Shown here one piece after another: positions 1 to 11,600 of a stretch of DNA of 64,000 nt (the stretch's first letter is position 1; the number at the start of each line of letters is the position of its first letter). This DNA comes from Silene latifolia. Its lineage: Eukaryota; Streptophyta; Magnoliopsida; Caryophyllales; Caryophyllaceae. The position numbers and the translations under genes were made by a program. The DNA lies in the NCBI RefSeq assembly GCF_048544455.1, contig NC_133538.1, positions 5,672,658-5,736,657 of the forward strand. The letters are read 5' to 3'. The notes below the pieces were generated by a model that saw only the letters and a program-made list of their open reading frames with translations, searched no databases and was not told where the DNA came from.

Positions 1-199
1 GCAAAAAGTGAAAAGGCTGAAACTAAGTTTCATGATTTCATTCTAATTTTCCCAAAATTTCACCTGCCTCTCTCTTTCTTCTCCCTCAAAATGCAAAACC
101 CTAGCCTCCTTCTCCAGATCTCCTTTTTAATCAATTAATTTCCAAATTTTATTGTCGGATCTTCGTTCTCTATTTAGTCGCCTTTATTCCCTTTATAAG

Positions 200-3100
200 A
201 TGCGTCCAACCCCAGCTCCAACTCCAACGAATCGGACTCGCCGTCGTAAGAATACCACCAGATCTCCGTCACCTCTAAGTCAGCAACCTCGGCATGGTGC
301 GCCGCCTGTATCAACCTCCCTATTAGCAGGTGAAGTCGTTCTCCTACTTGCGATTATCGCATTATTTGGCTATGTTGTGATGTCGAATTGTTGATCTGTT
401 TAAGTCGTCCTCTTACTTTCTTGGTGTTTATTATTGGGGTAATTGTTGTCATTATTTGGCTATGTTGTGAGCACACCATGAATTTCTGCAATTATCGCAT
501 TTTTTTTATCATTATCATGTTTCATCGTAATTGTTCGGGTTTCCCGGAGGAAGTCCGCCGGTTGAGCTGGATAATGCATTGCTGTTGTGAACACTGCAAT
601 ATCATGTTTCATCGTAATTTATTTTTGATGTATGATTTGTAATTGAGCTGAACACTGCAATATCGTTGTGAATTTTGTTTTTCAGGAGTTAATTTATCGC
701 TTTTTTGGATTTTATTTTGATATATGATTCGCAATTGAGCTGGATAATGCATTGCTGATGTGAATTCTGATTTTTGAGAAATTAATTATTCGCGTTCTAG
801 ATTGAATTTTGGTGTATGATCTGCAATTGAGCTGATGCACTATTGTTGTGGATTATGTTTTGTGGAATTATGAATGAATGATTCTTTTATTGTCATCTAA
901 TAGTCCGTCGATTGTGATTCATGACATAATGACAATTGAAAACAACAATTTATGTTTGACAACATGGATAAAGTTGCATATATGTAATCTTTAGCTGTAG
1001 AGGTTGACATAATTATGTGTATGTTGTTTAAACTTCATGATTGCCTGCATATTTTTAGAATTAGATGTGGGAATATCGATTTCCTGCAATTTTATATAGA
1101 GTTCAATGTTTATAACTTCGGACTATAATCACTTCATGTATAGAGTGCTTTTCAAATACAAGTTCTTACACATTTTTCTTACTTATGTAGGTAATTCATC
1201 ATCAACGCCTTCACCTCAAAATGATAATATACCAGCACCGAGTGTATCATCCGAAACTCGAAACAGAAAGTGGACTTCTCCGGTATGGCAACACTATAAC
1301 GTATTTGACGCAAGCTTATTTCCTGATGGGATAGCGCGAGCAATTTGTAAGTATTGCGATGGTGGACCAACTATATCAAGTTCTGGTAATGACACCTCTA
1401 ATTTTAAAAGACATACTGAAACTTGTCCTAAACGTCCACTTTTAGGCGTTGCTCATTTAACGAGTGATGGCAGCTTCATTAAGAAGATGGACCCTTTAGT
1501 TTATAAAGAAAGAATGGCACTTGCAGTAATACGACATGCTTTTCTTTTTTCATATGCGGAATATGATGGGAATAGATGGCTGCATGAAGGTTTAAATGAG
1601 AGTTACAAACCAATTTCTAGAAATACTTTAAGAAACTACTGCATGAAAATTCATAAAAGAGAAAAACAGATTCTTAAAAAGAGCCTGAGTAACTTACCTG
1701 GAAAAATTTGTTTAACAACTGATATGTGGACTGCATTTGTTGGCATGGGTTATATTTCTCTTACAGCTCATTACATTGACTCTGAATGGAATTTGCATTC
1801 TAAAATTTTAAATTTTTGTCATTTGGAACCACCTCATGATGCTCCTTCCTTACATGACTCAATCTACGCTAAACTAAAAGAGTGGGATATTCGAAGTAAA
1901 ATATTCACTATTCCACTAGATAACGCTAGATGTAACGATAATATGCAAGACTTATTGATGAATAGCCTCTCTTTGCATTCTCCCATTCTTTGTGATGGTG
2001 AATATTTTCATGTGCGTTGTGCTGCTCATATCCTCAATTTGATCGTGCAAGATGGTTTAAAGGTAATTGATAGTGGGGTGCGTAAACTTAGAATGGTGGT
2101 AGCACATATTGTTGGTTCTGAGAGAAGACTTATAAAATTTAAGGGCAACGCATCAGCTCTTGGCGTTGACACTTCAAAAGAGCTTTGTTTGGATTGTGTT
2201 ACCAGATGGAATTCCACGTACAATATGCTTGAAAGGGCAATGATATACCGCGATGTCTTTCCTACTATGCGAGGACCTGAGATGAAAAAGTTTGATCCCC
2301 ACTTTCCCGAGCCCCCCTCGGAGGCAGAGTGGATCAGAATAGTGAAAATTGTTGAACTTCTAAAACCTTTTGATCACATTACAACTCTTATTTCTGGGAG
2401 GAAATATCCTACTGCTAACTTGTACTTCAAAAGTGTATAGAAAATCCAGTATTTGTTGACGAGGCATGCAAAGTTCAATGATACTAATGGCTAACCTAAT
2501 AAGGATCAAGTTTGATAAATATTGGGAAAACTATAGCATGATCCTTTCATTTGCTGCCATATTAGACCCTCGATACAAGCTACCTTTCATAAAATATTGT
2601 TTCCATGAGTTGGACCCCGAAAGTGCAGAATTGAAGACTAAGGTTGTTAAGGATAAGTTTTACAAGTTGTACGAGGAGTATGTCAAATATAGTCCTCACG
2701 TACTGAAGGAAACAAGTGTTCAGATGATACAAGACGAATTACCAGTAAGTATATTCTTTTCATAACCTGCTATTTTTATATTCTTTAATGATGTTTGCTG
2801 GTCGAGACTGAATTTCAGTTTATCTTGACAATAGTCTTATACTCTGATATGAGAGTTTAATTGTGTTTAAACTTTGAAGGGATTTGCAAATTTCGACGGA
2901 GGTGCTGTAATTGGAGGTTTATCATATTTGGATACATATTTGGATGATGCGAGGTTGGATCATACCTTGAATATTGATGTTCTCAAGTTGTGGAAGGAAA
3001 ATGAGTCAAAATACCTCGTAGTGGCCGATATGGCTAGAGACATATTAGCTATCCCAATCACCACGGTTGCATCTGAGTCCGCATTTAGCATGGGAAGTAG

Positions 3101-3427
3101 AGTCTTGACAAAATGGAGGACATCACTCTTGCCGAGCATGGCTGATGCCTTGTTAACTACTCGTTAATGGTTGTTTGGCTTTGATGTGCAATAAAGTAAG
3201 ACAACTAAATTTCCTTTTTTTTTTTTTTTTTGTAAATTGTAATCTAATTTATGATGAAACCTTGAAAACTTATATGGTGGTATTATAATGGTGACAGGCG
3301 AGGAAGAACTACAAGATGTCAACGGTTTTGAGTTTGATTTGTCGGACTTATCGCATTTGACTATCAACCCCGAAGATGAAGAAGATGAAGGAGATGAAGA
3401 AGATGAGGGCAGTGATGAACTTGATTA
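200..3427 (+). pseudogene. hAT transposase (BED zinc finger, RNase-H-like, hATC dimerisation), broken
   Basis: The gene encodes a hAT transposase that would bind the element ends and catalyse excision and insertion in the nucleus. A Ser/Pro/Arg-rich first exon (ATG 200, donor 330) joins in phase to exon 2 at 1191. A BED zinc finger follows: Cys codons at 1346 and 1355, then HTETC at 1412-1426. The RNase-H-like fold has TTDMW (Asp codon 1721) and LDNARCND (Asp codon 1919). A second intron (GTAAGT 2745 to AG 2879) precedes the hATC domain with VASESAFS near 3067-3090. A third intron (GT 3196 to AG 3297) precedes an Asp/Glu-rich tail ending at 3427. Damage: TAG at 2438-2440 where the family usually has Trp, a frameshift between about 2440 and 2500, and TAA at 3165 and near 3191. 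Family assignment is secure; exon limits are inferred. Confidence 0.88.
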
Positions 3428-3837
3428 ATGACTTGGTTGTGAGAGGACTCACAAAGTTACAATGAACATTTGTTGTAAATTGTAATCTTATGGGTTTTAA
3501 TTTGTAAATTTAAGTTAAGACTATATCTACTGTGTACGCACACTCTTTTTTTGTCAATGATCAAGTACTTTGAGAGTGTTGCCTATTAATTTATGGACTT
3601 ATTCAATTCAATGTCACCATAAACGCGAAATTAACGTCAAAACATCCATCTAAACCAAAAAATGTACTTATTCGATCGAACTTTGATGCGGGTAAACTTT
3701 TATTCCTCCTATTTTCGATTCACATGGCGGTAACAAACTAACAATTTTAAACATAAAAGTTACCAAAAATGTACAAACGTTAAAAAAATGTAACAATTAA
3801 TAAAAAGGACGAATAAATATAAAAAAACGTACTTGAA

Positions 3838-4014
3838 AAATGTAACCCGTATAACCCGACCCGTATTCTGACCCGTATTCTGACCCTAACCCGACCCGTA
3901 ACCCGTATTCTGACCCTAACCCGACCCGTAACCCGTATAACCCGACCTGTATTCTGACCCGACCCGTATGACCCGACCCGGGACCCGACCCGCCCGACCC
4001 GTTCGACAGATCTA
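3838..4014. repeat. Subterminal GACCCG array and 3' terminus of the hAT element
   Basis: Short units such as ACCCGACCCGTATTCTGACC recur up to the terminus. In hAT elements such subterminal repeats commonly serve as transposase binding sites; that role is inferred here. The block ATTCTGACCCTAACCCGACC also occurs in the MITE at 14830-15382, near 15279. Frames open in this block are a by-product of the repeat and not genes. Confidence 0.7.
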
Positions 4015-4473
4015 TTATTAAGTAATACGAGTATAGTATTATAAACGACATGAAAATGTAGAAAACACATTACGTTTTTCTTTAATATCTTTAATTAAAT
4101 ATGAATAAGTCAAGTATAAAATATTGATTATGACTAATCAAATACTCCGTATTACTTTTAGTTAAATATTTTATATGTTATCTTTTAAATACTTTGAAGT
4201 TAAACATCAAAAAATAATATTTGAGAAAGTTCAACCTATTATATTTACAGGTAATAAACTCTTAAACATCATTATATAAAATTGTTTAAAAAAACAAAAG
4301 GTGTAAATTTCTCATAGATATATTAGATACATATCACATGCAAGACACAATCAAAATATTTAAATAAGTTGAGTTTGAACTCTATATGTTTGATAGATAA
4401 ATGTCACATGTTATACATAAAAAATTAAAAATTACATAAAATTATATTCACCTCATTTTGAATAAATATTAAT
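4015..4473. other. AT-rich intergenic sequence
   Basis: No open frame with protein-like composition, no terminal repeats and no RNA-like structure were seen. It is AT-rich spacer between the hAT element and the next foldback element. Confidence 0.6.
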
Positions 4474-5025
4474 GGGATAATCTACATGGTACCCCTCAAC
4501 TTTTTTACTTTCTATATGGTACCCCTACACTTTTTAAAACATACATGATACCCCTAATTGTTTTCATTATGGCTAAATGTACCCCTAAGCTTTATTTTTC
4601 GTTAATTAAACTCAGTTTTAGGCGTTAAGTGATTACTTGGACGCGTAACCAAGCTTGTCATTTATCATACCATGACATAAGAACTCTATTAGGCTCAATA
4701 TCCATCTTTGGAAGTGATAATTTGGCATGGGATCAATAAATTTTCCGTCAATAATTCTTTAGCCCATATATATCAATAAATATTAGGATCGAGATGGATA
4801 TTGAGCCTAATAGAGTCCTTACGTCATGGGATAATAAATGACAAGCTTGGTTACGTGTCCAAGTCATCACTTAATGCCTAAAACTGAGTTTAATTGACGG
4901 AGAATAAAGTTCAGGGGTGCACTTAGTGATAATGACAACAATTAGGGGTACCATGTATGTTTTAAAAAGTGCAGGGGTACCGCGTAGAAAGTCGAAAAGT
5001 TGAGGGGTACCATGTAGAATATCCC
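4474..5025. mobile_element. Foldback MITE with ~265-bp inverted arms, probably Mutator-like
   Basis: The left arm starts GGGATAATCTACATGGTACC and the right arm is its near-perfect inverse, ending at 5025. Pairing continues through GGTACCCCT-containing blocks, the AAACTCAGTTTTAGGC block and on to ATTGAGCCTAATAGAGT, leaving a loop of about 60-80 bases around 4740. Flanks are AATATT-like on both sides (4465-4473 and 5026-5034), an imperfect ~9-bp duplication as expected for Mutator-like elements. There is no coding capacity. The superfamily is inferred from arm length and flank size. Confidence 0.75.
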
Positions 5026-5344
5026 AATATTTAATTGATTTGAGACATAAAGTATCGTGAAATGATATAATTTGAAAACTTATTGTTGATTGTTGTATTA
5101 TTCGAATAAATTTTATTTTGATTAATATGATATTTCACCAGTCACAAATTTATTTATAAAACGTTGATCATGCATAATTAATTATCACCTATTAGTTTTA
5201 ATTAAAACTCTTATGTATTTTATTTTAAAACATTGAAGTTAAACCTACAAATATTAAATTTGAGAAAAACTTATTTATAAGTGAAAATATTGAAGGTCAT
5301 ATACGAATTATATAATTCTTCTTCAATTATAATCATAAAATATT

Positions 5345-5379
5345 AAAACAGGCCGCGCAAAGCGTGGGATACTATCTAG
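5345..5379 (+). mobile_element. Helitron 3' terminus
   Basis: A GC-rich hairpin (CCGCGC, loop AA, GCGTGG) is followed by GATACTATCTAG and then T at 5380. Helitrons end in a short hairpin plus CTRR and insert between A and T. The body would lie to the left, but no 5' TC end was identified. Confidence 0.6.
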
Positions 5380-6268
5380 TAATGAAATAGTGCTAAGTGT
5401 GAATTATTAAGACGGATTTATCATGACCGCTATAAGGGTCTTTGATATGTTCGTATTTAATGGATTTTAACATATCTTGCGAAATACATTACGACCCCGA
5501 TCGGGGTCATGTGTACGGGGTTGTCAATTGTTTGTTAAAACGCAGGAATATTACTTGGGGATTGTGAAATCTTATCTTTTAAGATTCCTATTTAGAAAAA
5601 CTGTCCATTCCTTATGTAAGTGCATGGCATACTATATATATACGCACATATATGTGCATGAGAAGTTAGAAAAAATAATAATTACATATTATTTTCAGAT
5701 TTTGGTACAATAAACATACAAAACTTCATTTGTATTCTCTCGATTCTATTTGCCTAGAACGAGAGGGAATCGATAGTATTATCCTACAAGAGATTTCGTG
5801 CAACCCAAGGCAAATGTAAGGGTCGAAATACTCTTTAAGGAAAACGATTCGTGATTCTATCATTATCCAAGTTTATCATTTGTCATTGGCGATCGACGGA
5901 GTGTCAACCACCATAATACCTACCACTATTTCCTTGATATATATAAATTATAATAATGCTTCAAACTATTCTTCCATACAACTATATAAGCCAAAAGAAT
6001 CGGGCTCCTTAACCTTACACCAAACTCTCAATTAAGATAGTGTTTTGTTCTTCAAAAAATTTCATCTTTGTGAACTTAATTTGTTGCTTGTGATTGTTTA
6101 TTTACATGTTGAGATTATTTGAGAAGGCTTCTCTGTTTCTCATATATTGTGCATTTGTATGCCATTTTTTTTCTAATAGAACAAGTTTTGCTTTTTTTTC
6201 TTCTATTACTTTCATAATATTAGTTTTGTTCTTTTATAATATTATTGAATAATTAAGTGTTTTATTTA
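5380..6268. other. Intergenic sequence with a promoter-like stretch
   Basis: No convincing gene. At about 5978-5987 a TATA-like ACTATATAAG is followed by a leader-like stretch (ACACCAAACTCTCAATTAAG, 6018-6037) but no coding sequence follows. It may be a relic promoter; this is weak. Confidence 0.3.
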
Positions 6269-6564
6269 GGGTGTGTTTGGATAAGAAAATTGGAGGGAAA
6301 GGGAGGGGAGGGGGAAGGAGGGAAAGGAAAGGGAGAGAAGGGAAGGGGAGGGGGAATGGGGTGTGGTTGTTTGGATACAATTTTCCTCCAAATCTTGCCT
6401 ATTGTGGAAATTTTGATTAGGCTTGGAGTAAGGAAATTGGATCCCTCCAAATCTCTCCCCTTCCATTTCCCTCCACTCCCTTTTGCTATCCAAACAAGGG
6501 ATTTAGAATCACCTACTCTCCGTCCCTTTCTTTTCCCTTCAAATCTTTCAATCCAAACACACCC
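6269..6564. mobile_element. Tourist-type (PIF/Harbinger) MITE
   Basis: The left end reads GGGTGTGTTTGGAT and the right end ATCCAAACACACCC, a perfect 14-bp inverted repeat. TTA lies on both sides (6266-6268 and 6565-6567), the 3-bp target duplication of PIF/Harbinger elements. The interior is G-rich on one side and C-rich on the other, so it can fold over most of its length. It encodes nothing. Confidence 0.85.
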
Positions 6565-7606
6565 TTAATTTTTTAGGGTGACTTTGTGGATACATAGTTA
6601 CATACATATATCAGGGTCTTTTGTCCAAATAGCCATTTGGCCGAAACTATTTACCATAATGACCATATGTCCATTATATTTTCCAAAATAGCCATACAAC
6701 ATTGTAAATGAATATCTAAACTTAATTTTAAAAAATTATTTAAATTTATCATGATATAGGAATAATTATTCACTATCATTATATATGAAAATTTAAGTTA
6801 GAAAAAAGGAGGAAACTTTTATAATCTTTTTACAATTTCAAAATATCCATAAATTCTTCATTAAAAGCTATAAAATTAAAATTGCACTTTCATTGTTGAT
6901 AGGGCTTTGGCAATAATAAAGAAAATTGCATGTTATTTTATTTTTTTAAAAACCGCATGTTCTTTTTTTTTCACACAATATTTTATGAAAGTATTTATAA
7001 ATCTAGATGTTCATTTGAAACTTAAAAAAAAAAAAAAATCACAGGTCTCCACTCAAAAGTTAAAATAGATCCATAGGCCAATAGATTAAATAATTTTCTT
7101 AATTTTATGAAAATATTATTGAAATATTATTATTTTTCAGTTTTGTTGAATTTTTTTCATAATTTTTTTATATTTTCACTATTTTGAGGGAATCCTCTTT
7201 ATTAAAAGAACAACCACAGAGCTGAGGTGTCGCCCTGTGGTTGAAAGTCAAATTTTCAAAGGACATTTTTCATTCCTATGTTTTAGGAACCACGTCCATA
7301 CAAGAATTAATTAGACTATCTAATTTGTTAATTGCTCAATGTAAATAGTCATTAATAGTTACAACTCTAAAAAAAATATTAACAGTAGAATATTATTAAG
7401 AGTACAACTCTTATTAATATGGAAAAATAAAAAGAGACAAATGATTTTGAAAAATAAAGAAAAGAGAAAAACGAAATAAAACTGAAAAAAAAAAATTGCT
7501 TCAAAAAAATTTTAAGGATGAAATTATCAATGAATCAATCACTTGATGTACAAACGCAAAGACCTTAAGAACATAAATGAAGTATAGTGTTTGAAATAAG
7601 GTTGAA

Positions 7607-7640
7607 CTAGTTTTATGCCCGTGCAGAAAATGCACGGTTT
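7607..7640 (-). mobile_element. Helitron 3' terminus (minus strand)
   Basis: Read on the minus strand, a hairpin (ACCGTGCATTTTCTGCACGG) is followed by GCATAAAACTAG and then T. This is the layout of a Helitron 3' end; the body would extend to higher coordinates. The 5' end was not found. Confidence 0.6.
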
Positions 7641-8104
7641 TAAGATTATAATATACAAAATATGTTATATTAATTAATACAAATATAATTAAATATAATA
7701 CGGTTAATACACATATGTGTTCCATATTAGATAATTTGAAATTTCAATAGTTAGGTAAAAGCGTATCGGATAATATTGTTAGTGACATAGGATAATAATA
7801 ACTTTTCAGCAGTTATTGGCATGAGACGGTCACACACGGTAAGACAGCCCCATTGATAAATAGCTACAAATATTATTTTAATAATAACCGTCTTACAACC
7901 CCTTCTTATTCTATAATTTGTTTTTTGATAAACCCGTCTTATGATTCAATAACAAAATATGAGCCTAAATCTAAACAACTCAACAAACTCCAAGCTATTC
8001 TATTCTCCTACTCCGTAATACGAACCCTATACTTCCGCCTCCTACCATATAGCCCCTCTCTCCCAAACATTAATACCTCTCCATCTAGTCATCTCCCTCA
8101 TATC

Positions 8105-8846
8105 TAGGGATGGCAGTCCCACCCTTACCCTGTGGATATCCATCCACCCGAAATTAAATGGGTGGGATATGGATGACGAATTTTTTTCGAATTTAGGGTA
8201 GGATATGGATATGGATGAATTTAGGGCGGGATATGGATTATCGTCTCTCACCCGCTTAACCACCCTGTGGATATCCGAAATTAATTTTTATAATTAATTT
8301 TTTATTAAATTAATAATTATATAGGTCATTAATAATTTCCCTTCAAAAGTATATTTTTTTATCAGAAATTTTACTTAATTTTAAGATCATACTGTTATTT
8401 AGGAAAAGTAAAACTTGGGTTTATGTGGATATTGTTATTTTCACTCATCAAAGTAACTGACTTTTGTTAGTTTAATTAATAATATAATGCGTTGGTGGTT
8501 TCTTTGTAGTTGCATTGCGTATTTATATGGTCACTTGCTTTGCAAAGACACTTTATTGTTGGATATATACTGGGTTGCTATTTGCTAACACATATTTGTA
8601 CTTGAATTATGTATGCCTTTTAATTTTATCGCCACAATTTTTTTACGATATATTGTCTTTAAATTTTATAAACTGTGAAAATATCCAACGGGTACCCACT
8701 CCACCCGTTTCACCCGGTGGATAAGGATATGGATGGATGAAAAAATATTAAATGGATGAGGGTGGGATATGGATGACCATAAATTAAATGGATATTGATA
8801 TGGATATGGCTCCACCCCATCCATATCCCACCCATTGCCATCCCTA
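8105..8846. mobile_element. hAT MITE, 742 bp, with perfect 8-bp target duplication
   Basis: Both ends read TAGGGATGGCA inwards. CTCATATC flanks the element exactly on both sides (8097-8104 and 8847-8854), the 8-bp duplication of hAT insertions. Subterminal regions carry repeated GGATATGGAT-type words on both sides and the middle is AT-rich. Short open frames inside are accidental. It has no transposase, so it must have been moved in trans. Confidence 0.93.
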
Positions 8847-8854
8847 CTCATATC

Positions 8855-10097
8855 ACTCCCTCCTAAAGTCCTGATATTTTAGTATAAAAATTAAAAGTCA
8901 CCACCATTGAAAAGTGATAATATGAGTAATTATTATTTTTTATTATTTTATCATATATCCATCTCCTTATTTGCTTACAAAATTATTTTAATTTTGTCTT
9001 TCTCCTCTTTAATTTTGTAGGTCGTTTTCTTTTATTAGCATTCAAGGCATCCCTAATTTTTTTTCCCTCAAATATTCTTGTTAATCGCAATGAGTTTGTT
9101 TAAATGATTTTTCATTCTTTTTTCATTATTAATTTTTTTTAAAATGTTTTATACAATTATTTTAGTTATTTGTCAGAATTAATTTCCGGAAAATTTACTC
9201 GTCTATAATTATTTTGGGTCTTATTTGATGTCTTCTTCTATTTTTTTTTTGAATATATTTGTTGCGATTTTAGTATCTGCAATTTTCCCATTTTTTTCCA
9301 ATAGTTTCAATATTTGAAGTTTTTTTCTTATTTTTTTGTAATTTATTATTTTTTAATGTTTTGAATTATTTTGCATTGATTGATTACTGTAAGTTTTCAT
9401 ATTGTAAAATGTAATTAGGAAAGAGAGTAATTAAATAAGAAGTGAACATGGAGGACCCTACTTTTGGGAAAAAAAGTTTGCTTTTTATAATCTCCTAAAA
9501 AAGGGGAGCCAATGAAAAGGCTTAAAAAAACCTAGCTTTTATACTAGGTAGATACTATTTAATTTGACCAACTATTGCAGAAAACGAAAAAATAAAAAAG
9601 CGAGAATTATTGAAATTTTAAAAATGGCGATAAAAAGGACTCATCTTTTCAAGAAAAAAGGTTTTGGAAAAAAAATCCGGTTCAAGGAGGCAGTAAATGA
9701 TGATCAATACAACAAATATATTTAGGAGTATCTTCACTATCAAATTAGTCAACTAAAACTTTTAAAAACAATAAACAAAAAAAGAAATCACTAATTACCT
9801 TGATTATTAATAATCTCCTTAAATAAATATATATTTGTGGATTACTGGGTAAAATAATTTAATAGGAATAATTATTAGCTTTTGGAATAAAGTGAAGAAA
9901 GTTGGAAAAGAGAAACGGATAAAAACATGGAAACATTGGTGTACAAACTATGCATGGAGCTGTAGATGATATTGAGCGGCGGAAGGTGAGGACTTAGGGG
10001 ATATGAGGGTTTATTATTTTATAGGGTTTGATTACATATTTATCACAAAATTTATATTTATCTAATACAAATCCTCATTTTTGAGTCCACAAATTCT
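8855..10097. other. AT-rich sequence without recognisable genes
   Basis: Low-complexity T-rich runs dominate 8930-9400. A small hairpin (CCTAG then CTAGG, around 9531-9547) resembles ends of short non-autonomous elements but lacks a defined partner. No coding potential was recognised. Confidence 0.5.
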
Positions 10098-10276
10098 CAT
10101 TTGTGACGGACATATCCGTCGTAAGCTTGCGACGGGTCAAAATCTATTCATGTAGGGTAGATAAGACAAAAGCAGAGTGTCTAGGAGTAACAATTTGTTT
10201 TGTCGTATCTACCCACATGGGTAATATTTGACCCGTTGCAAGCTTGCGACGGATATACCCGTCACAAGGAAAACTT
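10098..10276. mobile_element. Small foldback MITE
   Basis: TTGTGACGGACATATCCGTC on the left pairs with CCGTCACAA on the right. Inverted similarity continues inward through AAGCTTGC and the GGGTAGATA and ACAAAA blocks, so nearly the whole ~175 bp can form one hairpin. A target duplication was not resolved and the superfamily is uncertain. Confidence 0.6.
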
Positions 10277-11397
10277 GCTGCTTATGGTCGGTATTTTTAG
10301 CCAAGTGCAATTTTTTTTAGTATTTCAGTATTTGTTGAGTTAGACAATGTTACATATATATAAAAATTTCTTTTATATATTAATAGCAATAAATGAATAA
10401 TTTATAACTGAAAAGAATCGTTTTACTGTGTCAAACCTCATATTAGAGAATTTGTTTACTAATTTATGCCCAAATGTTTATGGAGTTGTTTGAAACCGTT
10501 TCTCAAAGTAATTTCTACCCAATGTATTATTTTTTTTATAGGCTATTACTCTATAAAATTTTGGGTTGGAGATAATAATTTTAATCGTTTTTTTAGATAG
10601 GGTGAATATGACGATTACTTATACAATTAAATTTTTACACATAACGGTATAGATAATGCGTGTTATATTTTTATAAAAAAAAATTGAAGTATATAACATG
10701 ATCGTTTACTTTTAATTATTATATATATTTATATTAATATATTTACGGAGTATATGATAATTTCACGAATTTTATTATTTAACAATTCAACTAAATCTTT
10801 TTAAACGTGTACAGGTCACAATTTTCATTGTGTTCAATTTCACTAAGTAACAATTTGTACGAAATGAATGCAGTTCTAATTTTCATTTTAAACGTTCACG
10901 GGTTAAAATTTTCAGTTTATCGGGGCATGGTTCTATAAACGTTCATGAGTTTGAGTAAATGAAAAACAAGTTTAAATATTTGCACGAGTATGAAACTAAT
11001 TATCCATGTGCAATTTTACTAAATTTGTGTTATTTTTTATTCGAATATTTTGGTTTCATATCAGTTGCATGGAATCACCCAATAACAAGTCAAAATAGAA
11101 ATATGAGTTTAGCTAGCCATCCGACATGATGTATAAAAACAACAACTCGACCAATTGACCATAATTTGCGATTTACGCTAACTGCAGATGAAATTTATAA
11201 TCAAATATCTAGAAACTTATATAGAACTCAATTTGTAATCTATAATTGTTTCAACAAAAAGTAGAAAGTAGAAATATTTTATTACTTTATATTAAAAAAA
11301 ATTATTTATAAAGATAACCCTTTAAAAAGATAATTAATTAATGTAAAAAGTTATCTAAAATATTACAATTAAACTTATGATAACATGAAATAGCGTA

Positions 11398-11427
11398 CCC
11401 ATGCAATTTGCATGGGTTTAAGACTAG
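11398..11427 (+). mobile_element. Helitron 3' terminus
   Basis: The perfect hairpin CCCATGCAATTTGCATGGG is followed by TTTAAGACTAG and then T at 11428. The layout matches the Helitron 3' ends at 7607 and 13338, so these are probably related. The body would lie to the left. Confidence 0.62.
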
Positions 11428-11600
11428 TATAATAAATTTAAAAAACTTAGTTTAGCTTTTTTATGGAAACTTTATTAACTTACATGGTCATTTTGGTAAT
11501 TAGATTTATAAAATGGTCACTTTGGTAATTAGATTTATGAAATAGTCATTTTGGAAAATAGTTTGAGTTAAATGGCTATTTGGGTAAAAGAAAATACTGA

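Larger units (their letters stand above)
1..4014 (+). mobile_element. hAT-superfamily DNA transposon, left end outside the window
   Basis: This is the transposase-bearing part of a hAT (Ac/Tam3-type) cut-and-paste transposon. The right terminus is inferred at 4014, where GACCCG-rich subterminal repeats end in TTCGACAGATCTA. That matches, with two or three changes, the TTTGACAGGTCTA end of the MITE at 14830-15382, whose 8-bp target duplication fixes the terminus. The eight bases after it, TTATTAAG at 4015-4022, would be the target duplication, but the left copy is not visible. Sequence 1-199 has CT-rich and AAACCCTAG-like character and looks like the 5' leader of the transposase gene. The transposase is broken, so the element is not autonomous now. 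Confidence 0.8.
6611..11600. mobile_element. Possible Mutator-like element outlined by inverted ends
   Basis: The left sequence TCAGGGTCTTTTGTCCAAAT, followed by AGCCATTTGG and repeated AATGACCAT words, is mirrored at 11460-11600, which ends with AATGGCTATTTGGG and TACTGA. The pairing is imperfect over about 90-130 bases and I see no clear 9-bp target duplication. No transposase is present. The span contains other insertions (7607, 8105-8846, 10098-10276, 11427). It could instead be two independent copies of one repeat in opposite orientation. Confidence 0.4.

Noticed and set aside
3780..4070. Arg/Val/Gly-rich frame antisense to the hAT 3' end
   Set aside because: It is a reading of the GACCCG subterminal repeats.
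6257..6568. Gly/Lys-rich frame of 103 codons
   Set aside because: It covers the Tourist MITE almost exactly and reflects its G-rich arm.
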